From: Verrucomicrobiota bacterium
GTDB taxonomy: Bacteria; Verrucomicrobiota; Verrucomicrobiia; Opitutales; Opitutaceae
Reading direction: 5' to 3'
Assembly: GCA_030605125.1 (NCBI GenBank)
Contig: JAUWBD010000001.1
Location: 1 to 64,000, forward strand
Length of the DNA: 64,000 bases
Shown: in pieces, positions 1 to 10,031 of the stretch
Numbering within the stretch: the stretch's first letter is position 1
Layout of the letters: each line of letters starts with the position of its first letter
Notes under the pieces: generated by a model
Database searches by the model: none
Seen by the model: only the letters and a program-made list of their open reading frames with translations
What the model was told of the DNA's origin: nothing
Made by a program: the position numbers and the translations under genes

Positions 1-2
1 CA

Positions 3-281
3 GCGCCGACCGCGCCCTCTGGCGCTCCGGCGGCCGGCGGCGCGGCCGCGCTGCGCACCCCCGCTTCGACGCAGACCCTGATCGATCTGACGCGCGAGGC
101 GGTGGCCGCAATCGGCACCAAACAGGAGGAGGAGGCCGCCGAGGCTCTGCGCTCCTACCACGACGCGATGTCGGAGCTGCTCGCCGCCGGCGACAAGCGC
201 TACGCCGAAGTGGTCGCGCAACTGAAGATCGCGCTCCAGGAGCTGCAGGGCCTGAAGGCCCGCGCCAACACCAAGGGTTAA
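3..281 (+). CDS. C-terminal fragment (5' partial at window edge) of an Ala/Glu-rich, coiled-coil-like protein, probably a phage structural or tail-assembly protein
   Basis: Open frame from the window edge to TAA at 279-281: ...TQTLIDLTREAVAAIGTKQEEEAAEALRSYHDAMSELLAAGDKRYAEVVAQLKIALQELQGLKARANTKG*. Lies directly upstream of the next + strand gene. Confidence 0.5.
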   Translation, partial: APTAPSGAPAAGGAAALRTPASTQTLIDLTREAVAAIGTKQEEEAAEALRSYHDAMSELLAAGDKRYAEVVAQLKIALQELQGLKARANTKG

Positions 282-288
282 ACGCGCC

Positions 289-1983
289 ATGGCCGTCGAT
301 ACGACCCACTTCAAGATCAACGGGCAGACCTTCGCCGAGCTGGGCATCAGCGAGCCGCGTCTGCGGGGCGTAAACGGCGCGCCCGATGTCTTCTCCTGGC
401 GCGATCCTCTCACGCGCTTCGACGCGGCGCTGCGCTGGCCCTACGACACCGAGATCGTGCTCACGGCCGGAGGCGAGGTGGTGTTTCGCGGCAAGGTGCG
501 GAAGACGCCGCGTTTCCTTGGGGCCACCGCCGAGAGCATCGCCTACGAGGCCCACGGGCCGTGGGCCTGGTTGAACGAGCAGGCCTACCTGCAGGAGCAC
601 CGCTTCGTGGACGATCCCGAGGCGGAGGAGCCTACCTTCACGCCGAAGGAGCACGGCCGCGCGGTGCTCGGCCTGAAACTCAAAGAGGATGGCACGAGCG
701 AACACGTGCAACTGGGCGAGGCGCTGGCCGAGATCGTCTCCACCTCCGGCGCGGGCGTGACGGTGGGCTCGATCACCGGCTTCGATTTTCAGGTCCCTCT
801 GGACGAGGCGGTGGATCTCCAGGTGACGGACGCGATGGGCCGTCTCCTGCAGTGGGCACCCGACGCGGCGGAGTGGTATGGCTACGCAGCCTCCCCGCCG
901 ACCTACAACGTGGGGCGGCGAGCCGATCTCGAGGAGGTCACGCTCGCGGTGCCAGCGCCGGGCGAGGGAGGCACCGAGCCCTTCGTGCCATTCGAGAGCA
1001 TCGCTCTCGATCCCGCCTATAAGCTCCAGGCGCCGGCGGTGGTGATCTTCTTCCGCCGCGCCACGGACGCGACCAATGGTGTCTGGGCCGTGCATGAAAA
1101 ACAGGCGGCGCCAGAGGGGGCGACAGGGCGCGAGCCGCGCGCGATCGTGCGGACGATCGATCTCGCCGGCGCCGTGCCTGGTGGCGGCCGCCTCACTCAG
1201 CCGGTGAAGACGGAGTCGCTCTCGGCGCTGCTACAGACGGCGGGCACGGTGCTGCCGGCGACGGGCGAGGCGGGCAATGCCTTCAACGCCCTCGCGGCCT
1301 TCTGGCGGCGGAAGGTGCCGCGCCTCCGCAACGCGACGATCAATGCTTTCCAGGCTTGCACCCGTGTGCGCGTGCCTGACGGGAGCGAGGACAAGAACCA
1401 ATCGACGGCACCGACGGCCGTCTGCATCCGCGAACTCACGCGCGGCGGCATCACCGACTGGATGCTCGAGCAACAGGCATCGCTCCGGGTGGAGACGCAG
1501 GTGATCAGCTGCCGGGTGCTGTTCACTGAAGTGGTGGACGGTGTCTCCACGGTGCGCGTGGAGAACTACACCACGCGCGTGACTGCGACCAACGCGGTGA
1601 CGAAGGCATACCGGTCGCGCGGTGGTGTGGTGGAGGTTGGTGAGGAAGCCGAGGCGGCGATGCCTGGTCTCGCCGCCAAGATCTGGCAGGGCGTCAAGGA
1701 TCTCCACTACGACGGCACCTTCGTGATCGTTGAGGAGCGGCCCACGCTGACGGTGCGCCCGGGCAAGGTGGTCAATCTGGACTGCGCTGCGCGCCCGGAG
1801 TGGGCGAACATGCGCGCGCTGGTGCAGATGGTGGATGCAGACCTGGCGACGGGGCGCACGGTCGTGACGGTGGGCCCGCCGCACCACCTGGGGCCGCAGG
1901 AGCTGCAGGAACTCTTCCGCAGCAACCGCAGCCGAAAGGACGTGCTCAGCGCCGACGTGCGCGTGGCCGGCAGATACAGCTAA
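289..1983 (+). CDS. Phage tail/baseplate-like structural protein (putative)
   Basis: 564-aa ORF 7 bp after the preceding stop. Tail-hub-like composition and a C-terminal ...VVTVGPPHHLGPQELQELFRSNRSRK segment. Part of a tight co-directional module. Confidence 0.5.
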   Translation: MAVDTTHFKINGQTFAELGISEPRLRGVNGAPDVFSWRDPLTRFDAALRWPYDTEIVLTAGGEVVFRGKVRKTPRFLGATAESIAYEAHGPWAWLNEQAYLQEHRFVDDPEAEEPTFTPKEHGRAVLGLKLKEDGTSEHVQLGEALAEIVSTSGAGVTVGSITGFDFQVPLDEAVDLQVTDAMGRLLQWAPDAAEWYGYAASPPTYNVGRRADLEEVTLAVPAPGEGGTEPFVPFESIALDPAYKLQAPAVVIFFRRATDATNGVWAVHEKQAAPEGATGREPRAIVRTIDLAGAVPGGGRLTQPVKTESLSALLQTAGTVLPATGEAGNAFNALAAFWRRKVPRLRNATINAFQACTRVRVPDGSEDKNQSTAPTAVCIRELTRGGITDWMLEQQASLRVETQVISCRVLFTEVVDGVSTVRVENYTTRVTATNAVTKAYRSRGGVVEVGEEAEAAMPGLAAKIWQGVKDLHYDGTFVIVEERPTLTVRPGKVVNLDCAARPEWANMRALVQMVDADLATGRTVVTVGPPHHLGPQELQELFRSNRSRKDVLSADVRVAGRYS

Positions 1984-1989
1984 GCAACG

Positions 1990-2553
1990 ATGAACGGACT
2001 CCCCAGATGGCTCCCTCAAGACGACACGGTGCCGACGCCGGGCAGCGGCGTGTCGAACTTGCCGCCTCTCTACTTGACCTTCGAGCAGCCGCCTGGCTAC
2101 CCGCCGCCGCCGCCCGGAACGGTGCACCCGGTCTTCGTGACGTGGGGCCGCGCCGGCAATCGGCCGCCAAGCAACATCACCGCCTACTCGCCGGCCGCGA
2201 CGGGAAAGCGGTTCGCGATCAAGGTCACCACCAACGGCGCGCATCCAATCCAAGTGCTCTCGGCGGAAATCGTGGCGGCTGTAGGCGAGGTGCCGGCCGA
2301 CACGGGCGGCACCGAGTTTACTCCGCCGACGGTGATGTATCGGCTGCTCGGCGAGATCCTCGGGGCCGGCACGGAGGCGAGCCCATTTGCGATAGGGCAA
2401 GGACCGGGCGGGAACCTGAATCTCGAAAGCTATCTGCTCGGCACCGTTTGCCAGACCTACGCGCCGGGCAACCCTTCGGCGGAGCCGCCTGTTCCGGCGA
2501 CGCCGGCCGGAGTGCGCAGCACCTACGGGGTGCGGTGGGTGGTGGGAGGCTGA
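1990..2553 (+). CDS. Hypothetical protein of the phage-like module
   Basis: 187-aa ORF starting 6 bp after the previous stop and followed 3 bp later by the next ORF. Proline-rich N-terminus. Confidence 0.55.
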   Translation: MNGLPRWLPQDDTVPTPGSGVSNLPPLYLTFEQPPGYPPPPPGTVHPVFVTWGRAGNRPPSNITAYSPAATGKRFAIKVTTNGAHPIQVLSAEIVAAVGEVPADTGGTEFTPPTVMYRLLGEILGAGTEASPFAIGQGPGGNLNLESYLLGTVCQTYAPGNPSAEPPVPATPAGVRSTYGVRWVVGG

Positions 2554-2556
2554 GCC

Positions 2557-4833
2557 ATGGCAGACCCAACTTTCGCTAAGGTGGTCCCCATGGCGGATTG
2601 GTGCGGCCCGGTCGGCGGCAACCCGGCGCCCTGCCTCTCGTGCGTGCCCTTCGTGGCGCGCGGGGCGGCCACTACACGGGAACGGCCGGGGTATTGGGAC
2701 GCGCTGCCCGTGCAGCCGCAGAACTGCGAGTTCGGCGATCAGCGCCATGTGTATGCCACCTGGCGGCGCTTCCGCCGGATCGATGCCTCCGGAGAGATCG
2801 TGCTCACCACCGTGCACGAGGCGCGGCTGCATGAGCCGGAGTTCGGTTACACTTCCACCAATGTCCAAGCGTTCAAACTTGAGGGCGGTGGCGAGGTCGC
2901 ATTTTCCGGCGATCCCTTCAGCGGCACCCCCTACATCTACCCCACGCTTACGCTCCGCCGCTACGCCTACGGCATCCTAGAGGGCTACATCAACAACGAC
3001 CCCAATTTCTACGAGGAGACGCCCCCCGGCCCTTGGGGCTACGATCAACCCGGGGCTTCGACGCAGAGCGTGCCGACAGGTGTGAACAGCGCATGGGTGG
3101 GGAGCTTCAGCACCGGCAATCCGTTTTTTATCCCGGTGCGTCGCAGTCCAGACGACAACGAGACACACCGACGCTGCCAGATCGAGAGCACGCCGACGCG
3201 TTCCGCGATCAAGGCAATGAGCGGCTCGGGCGTGCATGAGGTGCGCAACAGCAGCGGCGTCTTGACCGACCGCTACACCTACACCGCGACCGGCGAGATC
3301 GCGCTGGAGGTATCGGAGGAGCTGACCGTGGAGGACTGGATCGCGGAGCTGGCGGCGAGTATTGCCAACCCGAACATCTGGCCCGCCGGGGTGATCGACG
3401 GCTCCGGGCTTGCCGGCGGCAGCATCAACCAAATCGCCAATCTTAATGCCGCGACCCCTCGCTATCCCGACGCCTACAATGTCGGGATCGTCATGAGCTT
3501 TCGCCATTTGCGATTCCTCATCCCTGACAGCGTTGCGCCGAATCAGACGTGGCGTGTGGCGCTGCTGATCGAGAAGCGCAAGGGCCTACCGGGTTGGGTG
3601 GAGGCTTTTACCTCTGCGGGAACGCCAAACAGCTTCGACACGGAAACGCTCACATTGGAGGACGAGATCAGCGCGCCCGTGGACCCATTGGGCTCGCTGG
3701 CGCAGGCCGATGCGTCGTGGGCGCTCATTGGGTGGACTTGGGGCACCATCGCGCTCAACTCGGCGCAGACTGTGGCAACGCACACCCGGCGCTCCCGGGT
3801 GCGGTTGGGCTTCGCTCCCGGCACGCGGAGCGTCGCGATCACCTTCCGCCTGCGCCGACTGGAATCCAAGCCAGGGAGCCCGACAGTGGAGACCTTTGCC
3901 GAGCTGACGACGGCGATCCAGCCCGATGGCCTCAACCTCACGGCCGAGGTATGGGTGGCGCCACCGGACAACCTCACCACGGTGACGATCTCAGTGGTAT
4001 GGGTGCGCGACGCGGAGGGCAGCAACGTGACCGGCTGGTCTTGGATCACGAAGACTCGCGACGGGCAATGGGGCATCCGTCAGCTCGATCACGCCTCGCT
4101 GCAAGCGGGCAGTCGCTTCTTCCGCCGTGCGCGTTTGGTCAAGAGCACCTCAATCACACCGAACTATGGCTACGGCGATGACCCGGGTGCGCCGGAAGTG
4201 GATGACTATATGCTCCGGGTGCGAAATCAGGCCGCCTACGCTTTGGTCGCTTCGATCACTCAGACCCAAGAGTGGGTGCGGGAGTGGTCGTGGACGCGCA
4301 ACAACGCCGCCGCGTGGGGGTGGGGCGACGGTGGCTGGCGACTTGTGGCGGCGGCGGGCGAGATGACCGAATCTCCCGCTCAACCTAACCCGATGGGCGA
4401 AGGCGGGGCGTTTTCGTGGCAGAACCGAGTGTCGGGCGACTCGCTGTGTGCGCCGACAGTGGCCTTGCTGAACCTGCCTCTCGCGCCCGGCTCGATCTCG
4501 GCGGGCGGCACCGGGGGCTGGAGCGTGTCGGCTACGAGCGTGTCGCGTGCGCGCTCCTTCCACTACTACACTCCGCATGTGTCGATCTTCGGTGAGCACG
4601 CCGGCTCTGCGCCGTCGGGCAACGCGGCCTACGTGCCGTTGGCGGAGCAGCTCGGCGAACCTGAATACGAGCGGGTGGAGTTGACCACGAGCAAGGTGAC
4701 CAGAACGGGCCTCAACCCTTTCACCGGGCAGACAGGCAGCTTCGATTATCAGGAGACGCCGCCGATCCTGTTGTTGGCTCAGGAGCGAGGCACGCAGGTT
4801 AGGATCGCGGACGTGGTGATCACGCCAGCCTAG
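2557..4833 (+). CDS. Hypothetical 758-aa phage-like structural/receptor-binding protein
   Basis: Long ORF, last gene of the co-directional module. Beta-rich, Trp/Thr-rich composition. No family recognised. Confidence 0.5.
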   Translation: MADPTFAKVVPMADWCGPVGGNPAPCLSCVPFVARGAATTRERPGYWDALPVQPQNCEFGDQRHVYATWRRFRRIDASGEIVLTTVHEARLHEPEFGYTSTNVQAFKLEGGGEVAFSGDPFSGTPYIYPTLTLRRYAYGILEGYINNDPNFYEETPPGPWGYDQPGASTQSVPTGVNSAWVGSFSTGNPFFIPVRRSPDDNETHRRCQIESTPTRSAIKAMSGSGVHEVRNSSGVLTDRYTYTATGEIALEVSEELTVEDWIAELAASIANPNIWPAGVIDGSGLAGGSINQIANLNAATPRYPDAYNVGIVMSFRHLRFLIPDSVAPNQTWRVALLIEKRKGLPGWVEAFTSAGTPNSFDTETLTLEDEISAPVDPLGSLAQADASWALIGWTWGTIALNSAQTVATHTRRSRVRLGFAPGTRSVAITFRLRRLESKPGSPTVETFAELTTAIQPDGLNLTAEVWVAPPDNLTTVTISVVWVRDAEGSNVTGWSWITKTRDGQWGIRQLDHASLQAGSRFFRRARLVKSTSITPNYGYGDDPGAPEVDDYMLRVRNQAAYALVASITQTQEWVREWSWTRNNAAAWGWGDGGWRLVAAAGEMTESPAQPNPMGEGGAFSWQNRVSGDSLCAPTVALLNLPLAPGSISAGGTGGWSVSATSVSRARSFHYYTPHVSIFGEHAGSAPSGNAAYVPLAEQLGEPEYERVELTTSKVTRTGLNPFTGQTGSFDYQETPPILLLAQERGTQVRIADVVITPA

Positions 4834-4934
4834 CAGCCCCGCCCTTCCCCCGAAACTTTTAAGGCAGCCTAAAAGGGCGTTTAAGCCACCTGCTGCGGTT
4901 TGGACCTAAAGGATCAAACCTCCGCCAATCGGGA

Positions 4935-6128
4935 TCAGACCTTGCGCCGCTTTACTGCGGACCAGGTAAGATGCAGCGGTTGCGAGGGCGGCCAGTCGTG
5001 CATCGCCGCGCTGTCGAGCCGGTATTGGCTCAGGTGCATCACAAAATCCGTGAGCCCATGGCGCCCCAGCCAGAGAAGGTAGCGCTCGAGATCCTCGGGA
5101 GTGCCGCCCCAGCCCGAACCGCCAAAGGCCTCGACCATGCAACGCCCGTCGCCAAATTGCCGGGCCGCCGAGGACACCTGCCGCGGATAGAAGTTGTTCG
5201 CCGGAAACCGCTCCAGCGCGTCGATCCCCGGAAGCGCGAGGCTGCGGAAAAACTGATGGCAGGAACCGGAGGTCGGGATCTGGAAGAGCGGATGCTCCTC
5301 GCCTTTCACGTGCGCCGTGAAGCGCTTTCCCTGCGCGCGGCACCACTCGTCGATCGGGCGAACGAAGGACGCGTTGAACAAATCGGTGAGCAGTTCCCAA
5401 AACTTCACCCGCAGCGCGGCGGCGCCTTCGCCGGGAAAGAACAGGAGCGGGAGCAAAGGCTCCAAGTCCTCCCCGTGACGCGCCCGCCACAGCTCCGGCA
5501 AACGCGGCGTCCAGGGAATCGCCCCGTCCTTCGGCAGCGCCTCGTAGGCGTGGCCGAGCCCAAACTCCGGCTCGTCGCTGAAAATCGCCTCGACGTAGTC
5601 CCACGCCTCCGGCGCGAGCCCCTGCCGATAGCGCTCGTAGGTCATCTCGATGAAGTGACGCGCGACATCGGGATTCAGGTAATCGACGCCGTGGTCGCAG
5701 ACCTGGTCGCCAAGATACCAGCGCCTCCCCTCGTGCTCAAACTCCGCCAGCACGTGCTCCGGCCGCTCCCGGTAAAGACCGGCCCAGTGCTGCATGTCGG
5801 CCGGGTATTTCTCCAGCAGTTGCCCGCCCACCGTTCCGCTCGGCCAGCCGTTCTCGTCGTAAAGCCAGAAAGCAAGACCGACCTCCTTCGCGTGGAGAAT
5901 CACCTCCGAGACGATGCCCAGATACTCGTCGCCGAGATAGCCTGGTTGGTCTGGATAATAGCGGGGGTGGAACACCGCTCCGTCCAGACCATGGGCTTTG
6001 AAAGCATCCAGCTGGCGGCACAGCCGGTCGCGGTCGAGAGCGCCATTGATTGCCCAAAAGGCATGGAAACGAGCAGGAGACGCTGGAGTCACGTAGCAAG
6101 GGGTGCAGCCGCTAATCCACCGGCCCAC
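4935..6128 (-). pseudogene. GH106-like (alpha-L-rhamnosidase-like) glycoside hydrolase, apparently 3'-truncated
   Basis: 397 aa with GH106-like N-terminal catalytic features (LAFWLYDENGWPSGTVGGQLLEKYP, FSDEPEFG, RFTAHVKGEEHP). It stops abruptly (...HLTWSAVKRRKV*), without the C-terminal beta domains such enzymes normally carry. Confidence 0.55.
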
Positions 6129-6150
6129 CGCATCCCACGCAATCGCATTT

Positions 6151-6167
6151 ATTGGCTATATTTCCAT
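6151..6167 (+). promoter_or_regulatory. Operator-like motif ATTGGCTATATTTCCAT in the divergent intergenic region of the GH106-like and GntR genes
   Basis: Imperfect palindrome TTGG-N8-CCA(T). 15/17 matches to the copy at 21372-21388 and 15/17 to the copy at 46586-46602. Confidence 0.4.
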
Positions 6168-6211
6168 GATCGCGATCTATCCGCTGCGCGACGGCGCACC
6201 GCTTTCTTGAC

Positions 6212-6231
6212 CAACGGGAATAATTCCGTTG
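6212..6231. promoter_or_regulatory. Palindrome CAACGG-GAATAATT-CCGTTG immediately upstream of a GntR regulator; candidate autoregulatory operator
   Basis: Perfect 6-bp arms, 14 bp before the ATG at 6245. Confidence 0.5.
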
Positions 6232-6244
6232 ATTTGGTAAAAAC

Positions 6245-7357
6245 ATGAGCACCCTGCCAAATCTCGCCCTGCAAGTTGAGCGTCCGCTGGTCGTGTGGCG
6301 ACAGATCGCGGATCAGATGCGGAGCAAGATCCTCAGCAACGAGCTTGCGGTCGGGACCAAGCTCCCGTCCACCGCCGAATTGGCGAAACTGGCCAATACG
6401 GATGTAAAAACCATCCACCGCGCCCTGACCGAGCTGGTGCGCGAGGGGCTGATTACCCGGGCGCGCAAAGTCGGCACCTACGTCTCCGAGCGAAAGTCGG
6501 TCATGTCCCCGATCGGGATTTATCACTCCCGCAATGTCATCACGGAGCGCAGCGATCTCTTCCTTCAGTGCCTGCACGGCGAGCTGCAGCGCCTGGCCCA
6601 CGACAAGGGCATCGCCGTCCGCATCTGGGTGGACCATCGGCCAAAGGAGAAACAGGACACCGTGCTGCCCGAGATCGAGGAGGCGGCGCGGGCCCGCGAG
6701 ATCGTCGGTCTCGTCAGCTCCGTCGCCGACCCCCGCCACCTCGCCTGGCTCGACAAACTCCGCGTGCCGGTCGCCTACAACGGCTCCTTCATGCGCTCGA
6801 GCGTGCGCTCCGACATGAACCAGATGCTGGACCTCACCCTGGAGAACCTGAAAGCGCAGGGCTGCCGCTCAGTCGCCCTCATCAGCGGCTTCCGCACGAT
6901 CAGCAGTGATTTCTTCGAGAAGTTTCACTCAAAATGCGCCGAGCTTGGCCTGGAAGTCCGGGAGGAGTGGCTTTTCCGCCCCGATCAATTCATCGGCGAG
7001 ACCAAGAACTCCTACGAATTCGGCTTTAAGTGCTTCAATCAACTTTGGGCGCTGCCCGAACGCCCCGACGGTCTCTTCGTTTACCCTGACGGCATCGCGC
7101 GCGGCGTGATCATGGCCGCCGTCGCGAAACAGGTGAATACGCCCGAGCAACTGAAACTCATGCTGCACAAGAACGACGAGATCGACCTCTTCTGTCCGAT
7201 CCCGGCGACCTTCGTGGTCTCGAGCGTGCGCGACAACGCCATGGCGCTCCTCAAGCAGCTCAACGACCAGTTCCACGGACGGGTGCCGCAGCCGATCCAG
7301 CTTCAGTTCAAGCTCACAGGCATCGGGGCGGAACTGGCCGCAGTGGCCAACGCCTGA
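6245..7357 (+). CDS. GntR-family transcriptional regulator with LacI-type sugar-sensor domain
   Basis: N-terminal wHTH (VWRQIADQMRSKILSNELAVGTKLPSTAELAKLANTDVKTIHRALTELVREGLITRARKVGTYV) followed by a periplasmic-binding-protein-like sensor. Confidence 0.85.
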   Translation: MSTLPNLALQVERPLVVWRQIADQMRSKILSNELAVGTKLPSTAELAKLANTDVKTIHRALTELVREGLITRARKVGTYVSERKSVMSPIGIYHSRNVITERSDLFLQCLHGELQRLAHDKGIAVRIWVDHRPKEKQDTVLPEIEEAARAREIVGLVSSVADPRHLAWLDKLRVPVAYNGSFMRSSVRSDMNQMLDLTLENLKAQGCRSVALISGFRTISSDFFEKFHSKCAELGLEVREEWLFRPDQFIGETKNSYEFGFKCFNQLWALPERPDGLFVYPDGIARGVIMAAVAKQVNTPEQLKLMLHKNDEIDLFCPIPATFVVSSVRDNAMALLKQLNDQFHGRVPQPIQLQFKLTGIGAELAAVANA

Positions 7358-7689
7358 GCCGGCCACCAAACTCCGGATTTGCGGAACGGCGAACGGTGCG
7401 CGTTCCGGCCCGTATCCCCGTCTTTGCGGGCTCTTCCGTTGGGTTTCTAATGACTTGACAATTATGCCAAGTTAAGGCCTCCTACGGCCACCCCACAACC
7501 CCACCCCTCCCCAGCCGGTTCGCGGCTTGTCTCTTCCGCGCGAACTGTTTCCCGACGCGAGCGTCCGCCCCACCGCGCTCCGCCTTTCCCCACCCCGGCC
7601 GTGCGCAAACATGCGTCGCGTGGCTTTGCCATGCCGCTTCCCGGCGCACATCCGCCCACCCCACCAAACCCCCACCACCCCACCCACCC

Positions 7690-9921
7690 ATGAAACCCTC
7701 GCATGGTCTGTTTCGCGCTTTGCTCGCGCTCTGCTTCGCCCTCTGCGCCTTCGCCCTCGTCCACGCTCAACCCGCCCCGCAACTCCCGGTGCTTGCGTGG
7801 CAGCAGCGCTCCGACTGGCTCAACGTGAAGACGATGTTTGGCGCCGTCGGCAACGGCGTCGCCGACGACACCGCCGCCATCCAGGCCGCGCTCAACCTCA
7901 ACAACAACTCCTACAATCCGCGCGCCGTCTATCTGCCGCCCGGCACCTATCGCATCACCTCGACGCTCTCGCTCACCCAGAACACCGGCGGCCTCATCAT
8001 CGGCCATGGACGCGACACCCGCATCGTCTGGGACGGCCCGCTCGACGGCGTGATGTTCTGGTCCAATGGAGCCACCCGCTTCCGCTTCGTCGGCATCATC
8101 TGGGACGGACGCTCCATCGCCGGCATCGGCGTCGAGCACAACTCGCACACGCTCTACGAGACCTCCATCCGCCATCAGAACGAGCAGTTCATCGACTTCC
8201 GGATCGCCGGTATCCAAGTCAATGATACGAGCCCCACCCACTCGGCCGAAATCTACGTGGACCACTGCCTCTTCTATCGCTGCAACAAGGGCTTCTCCAC
8301 GCTCAAGTGGAACTCCTACAACAATATCTTCAACGGCTGCGAGTTTCACGACAACAACCACGGCATCTACTTCGGGCCCGGCAACGGCCATGTGCGCAAC
8401 TGCCGCTTCGAGCGCAGCGCCATCGCCGACATCCACATGCAGCCGCACTCCAACTCCGTGCGCCGCTGCGTCTCGATCGGCTCCCACCGCTTCATCGAAA
8501 TCACCCAGACCAGCAACAACACCCCGCTCATGGTCCAGGACTGCCGCGTGGACGGCTGGACCTCCCCGCAAGGCGCCATCTACGCGCGCAGCCGCGGCCC
8601 GCTCGTGATCCTGGATACCGCCTTCACCAACCCTCCCAGCACCGGCGCGCCCATCGTCCTCGCCAACTGGTCCGGCTGCAAACAGGCCGTTGTCGTCTCC
8701 AACAACAGCCACCCCGGCGCCACCGCCCTGATCGCGCCCGGCGCCAACTCCACCATCCACAGCGTCCCCGCCGGCGCGCTCGGCGCGAGCGCCATCACGA
8801 CCGCGACCCGCTTCTTCAAGCAAAGCGCCTTCGTCCCCACCTCGATCATCGACGTGAAGGTGGACCACGGCGCGCTGGGCAACAACGTCGCCGACGACAC
8901 CGCCGCCATCAACGCCGCCATCGCCGTCGCCAAAGCCCGCGGCAACGGCTGCATGGTCTATCTGCCTCACGGCACCTACAAGCTCGGCGGCACGCTCAAC
9001 CTCCAAGGCGGCGTCGGCGACTTCGCCATCGGCGGCAGCGGGTTCCGCACCATCCTCAACCACACCAGCAACCCCGGCATCCTGCTCAAGGACCCGCAAA
9101 ACCTGCGCGTCGAGCAGATGCGGTTCACCGCCGCCGACTCGATCACCAAGGTCCGCCAGACGAGCACGGCCAACACCGCGTCCTTCGCCAGCTACGACGG
9201 GCTCTACGTCAGCAACCCGAACTTCCACCCGATCAACAACCCCACCTACGGCCTCTCGATCATCGATCTGCCCGCGCAGGCCAGCGTGTTGATCGACCAC
9301 CTCTACGGCGACGCCTGGTTCCGCAACAGCTCGCAAGGCATCATCCTCGCCAATTTCTGGATCGACGGCGCGCTCCGCGTCTCCAACTCCGGCGCGCCCC
9401 GCACCGGCTTCCTCGGCGTCAACACCCGCGTCACCTCGCGCAACGCCTACGACACGATCGTCTATGACCACGAGAGCGTGGTGATCGGCGACGCCTACAC
9501 CGAGCAGACCGAGCGCGCGCTCAACACCCAGAACTCCAGCTCCACCGCGAGCGGCCGCATCACCATACGCTACACCAAGCTGGCCGCCAGCCAGGTGCCG
9601 ACCATCGCCATCGGCAACTACCGCGGGCGCGTCTCGATCTTTGGCGGTCTGTTCTATCCGCAGAATCCCACCACGATCACGCACAACGGCACCAACCCGC
9701 TCGACCTGATTCTCTGCGGAAACTCGTTTTTCTACCAAGCTCCGCAGATCTCGCTCTCCCCCAGCGCGACCCCGGTCTTCGCCAAGAACATCATCCAGGA
9801 CAACGCCAACGGCATGTTCGAAAACACGATCACCGCCGCCGGTGCCGCCGAGCTCGCCGCCGCGCTTGATCACTTCCGCGAGCTCGGCCTCGCCGACCTC
9901 GCCCTGAACCACGGGCTGTAA
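7690..9921 (+). CDS. Secreted protein with two tandem pectate-lyase-3-type right-handed beta-helix domains
   Basis: Signal peptide MKPSHGLFRALLALCFALCAFALVHAQ. Two copies of the FGAVGNGVADDTAAIQAAL / HGALGNNVADDTAAINAAI motif with downstream Y[LI]PxGTY. Confidence 0.85.
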   Translation: MKPSHGLFRALLALCFALCAFALVHAQPAPQLPVLAWQQRSDWLNVKTMFGAVGNGVADDTAAIQAALNLNNNSYNPRAVYLPPGTYRITSTLSLTQNTGGLIIGHGRDTRIVWDGPLDGVMFWSNGATRFRFVGIIWDGRSIAGIGVEHNSHTLYETSIRHQNEQFIDFRIAGIQVNDTSPTHSAEIYVDHCLFYRCNKGFSTLKWNSYNNIFNGCEFHDNNHGIYFGPGNGHVRNCRFERSAIADIHMQPHSNSVRRCVSIGSHRFIEITQTSNNTPLMVQDCRVDGWTSPQGAIYARSRGPLVILDTAFTNPPSTGAPIVLANWSGCKQAVVVSNNSHPGATALIAPGANSTIHSVPAGALGASAITTATRFFKQSAFVPTSIIDVKVDHGALGNNVADDTAAINAAIAVAKARGNGCMVYLPHGTYKLGGTLNLQGGVGDFAIGGSGFRTILNHTSNPGILLKDPQNLRVEQMRFTAADSITKVRQTSTANTASFASYDGLYVSNPNFHPINNPTYGLSIIDLPAQASVLIDHLYGDAWFRNSSQGIILANFWIDGALRVSNSGAPRTGFLGVNTRVTSRNAYDTIVYDHESVVIGDAYTEQTERALNTQNSSSTASGRITIRYTKLAASQVPTIAIGNYRGRVSIFGGLFYPQNPTTITHNGTNPLDLILCGNSFFYQAPQISLSPSATPVFAKNIIQDNANGMFENTITAAGAAELAAALDHFRELGLADLALNHGL

Positions 9922-9923
9922 AC

Positions 9924-10006
9924 AAGGAGCGGGCGTGCCCCCACGCCCGCCGCGGCGCCCCGCCGCGCGTCCAGCAAGGGCGGGCACGAAGCCGTGCCCG
10001 CTCCTT
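9924..10006. repeat. Large GC-rich inverted repeat between convergent genes (terminator- or REP-like)
   Basis: AAGGAGCGGGC (9924-9934) pairs with GCCCGCTCCTT (9996-10006). Internal small hairpins GGGCGTGCCCCCACGCCC and GGGCACGAAGCCGTGCCC. Confidence 0.6.
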
Positions 10007-10031
10007 CGGGTCGCCCAGCCCGGGCAGCGAT

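Noticed and set aside
1231-2868. 545-aa minus-strand ORF in the phage-like module
   Set aside because: Overlaps three tightly packed plus-strand genes; Arg/His-rich shadow-frame composition.
1-4833. Phage defence or contractile-injection system instead of prophage
   Set aside because: Too few genes visible (no sheath, tube, spike or AAA ATPase in the window) to support such a claim.
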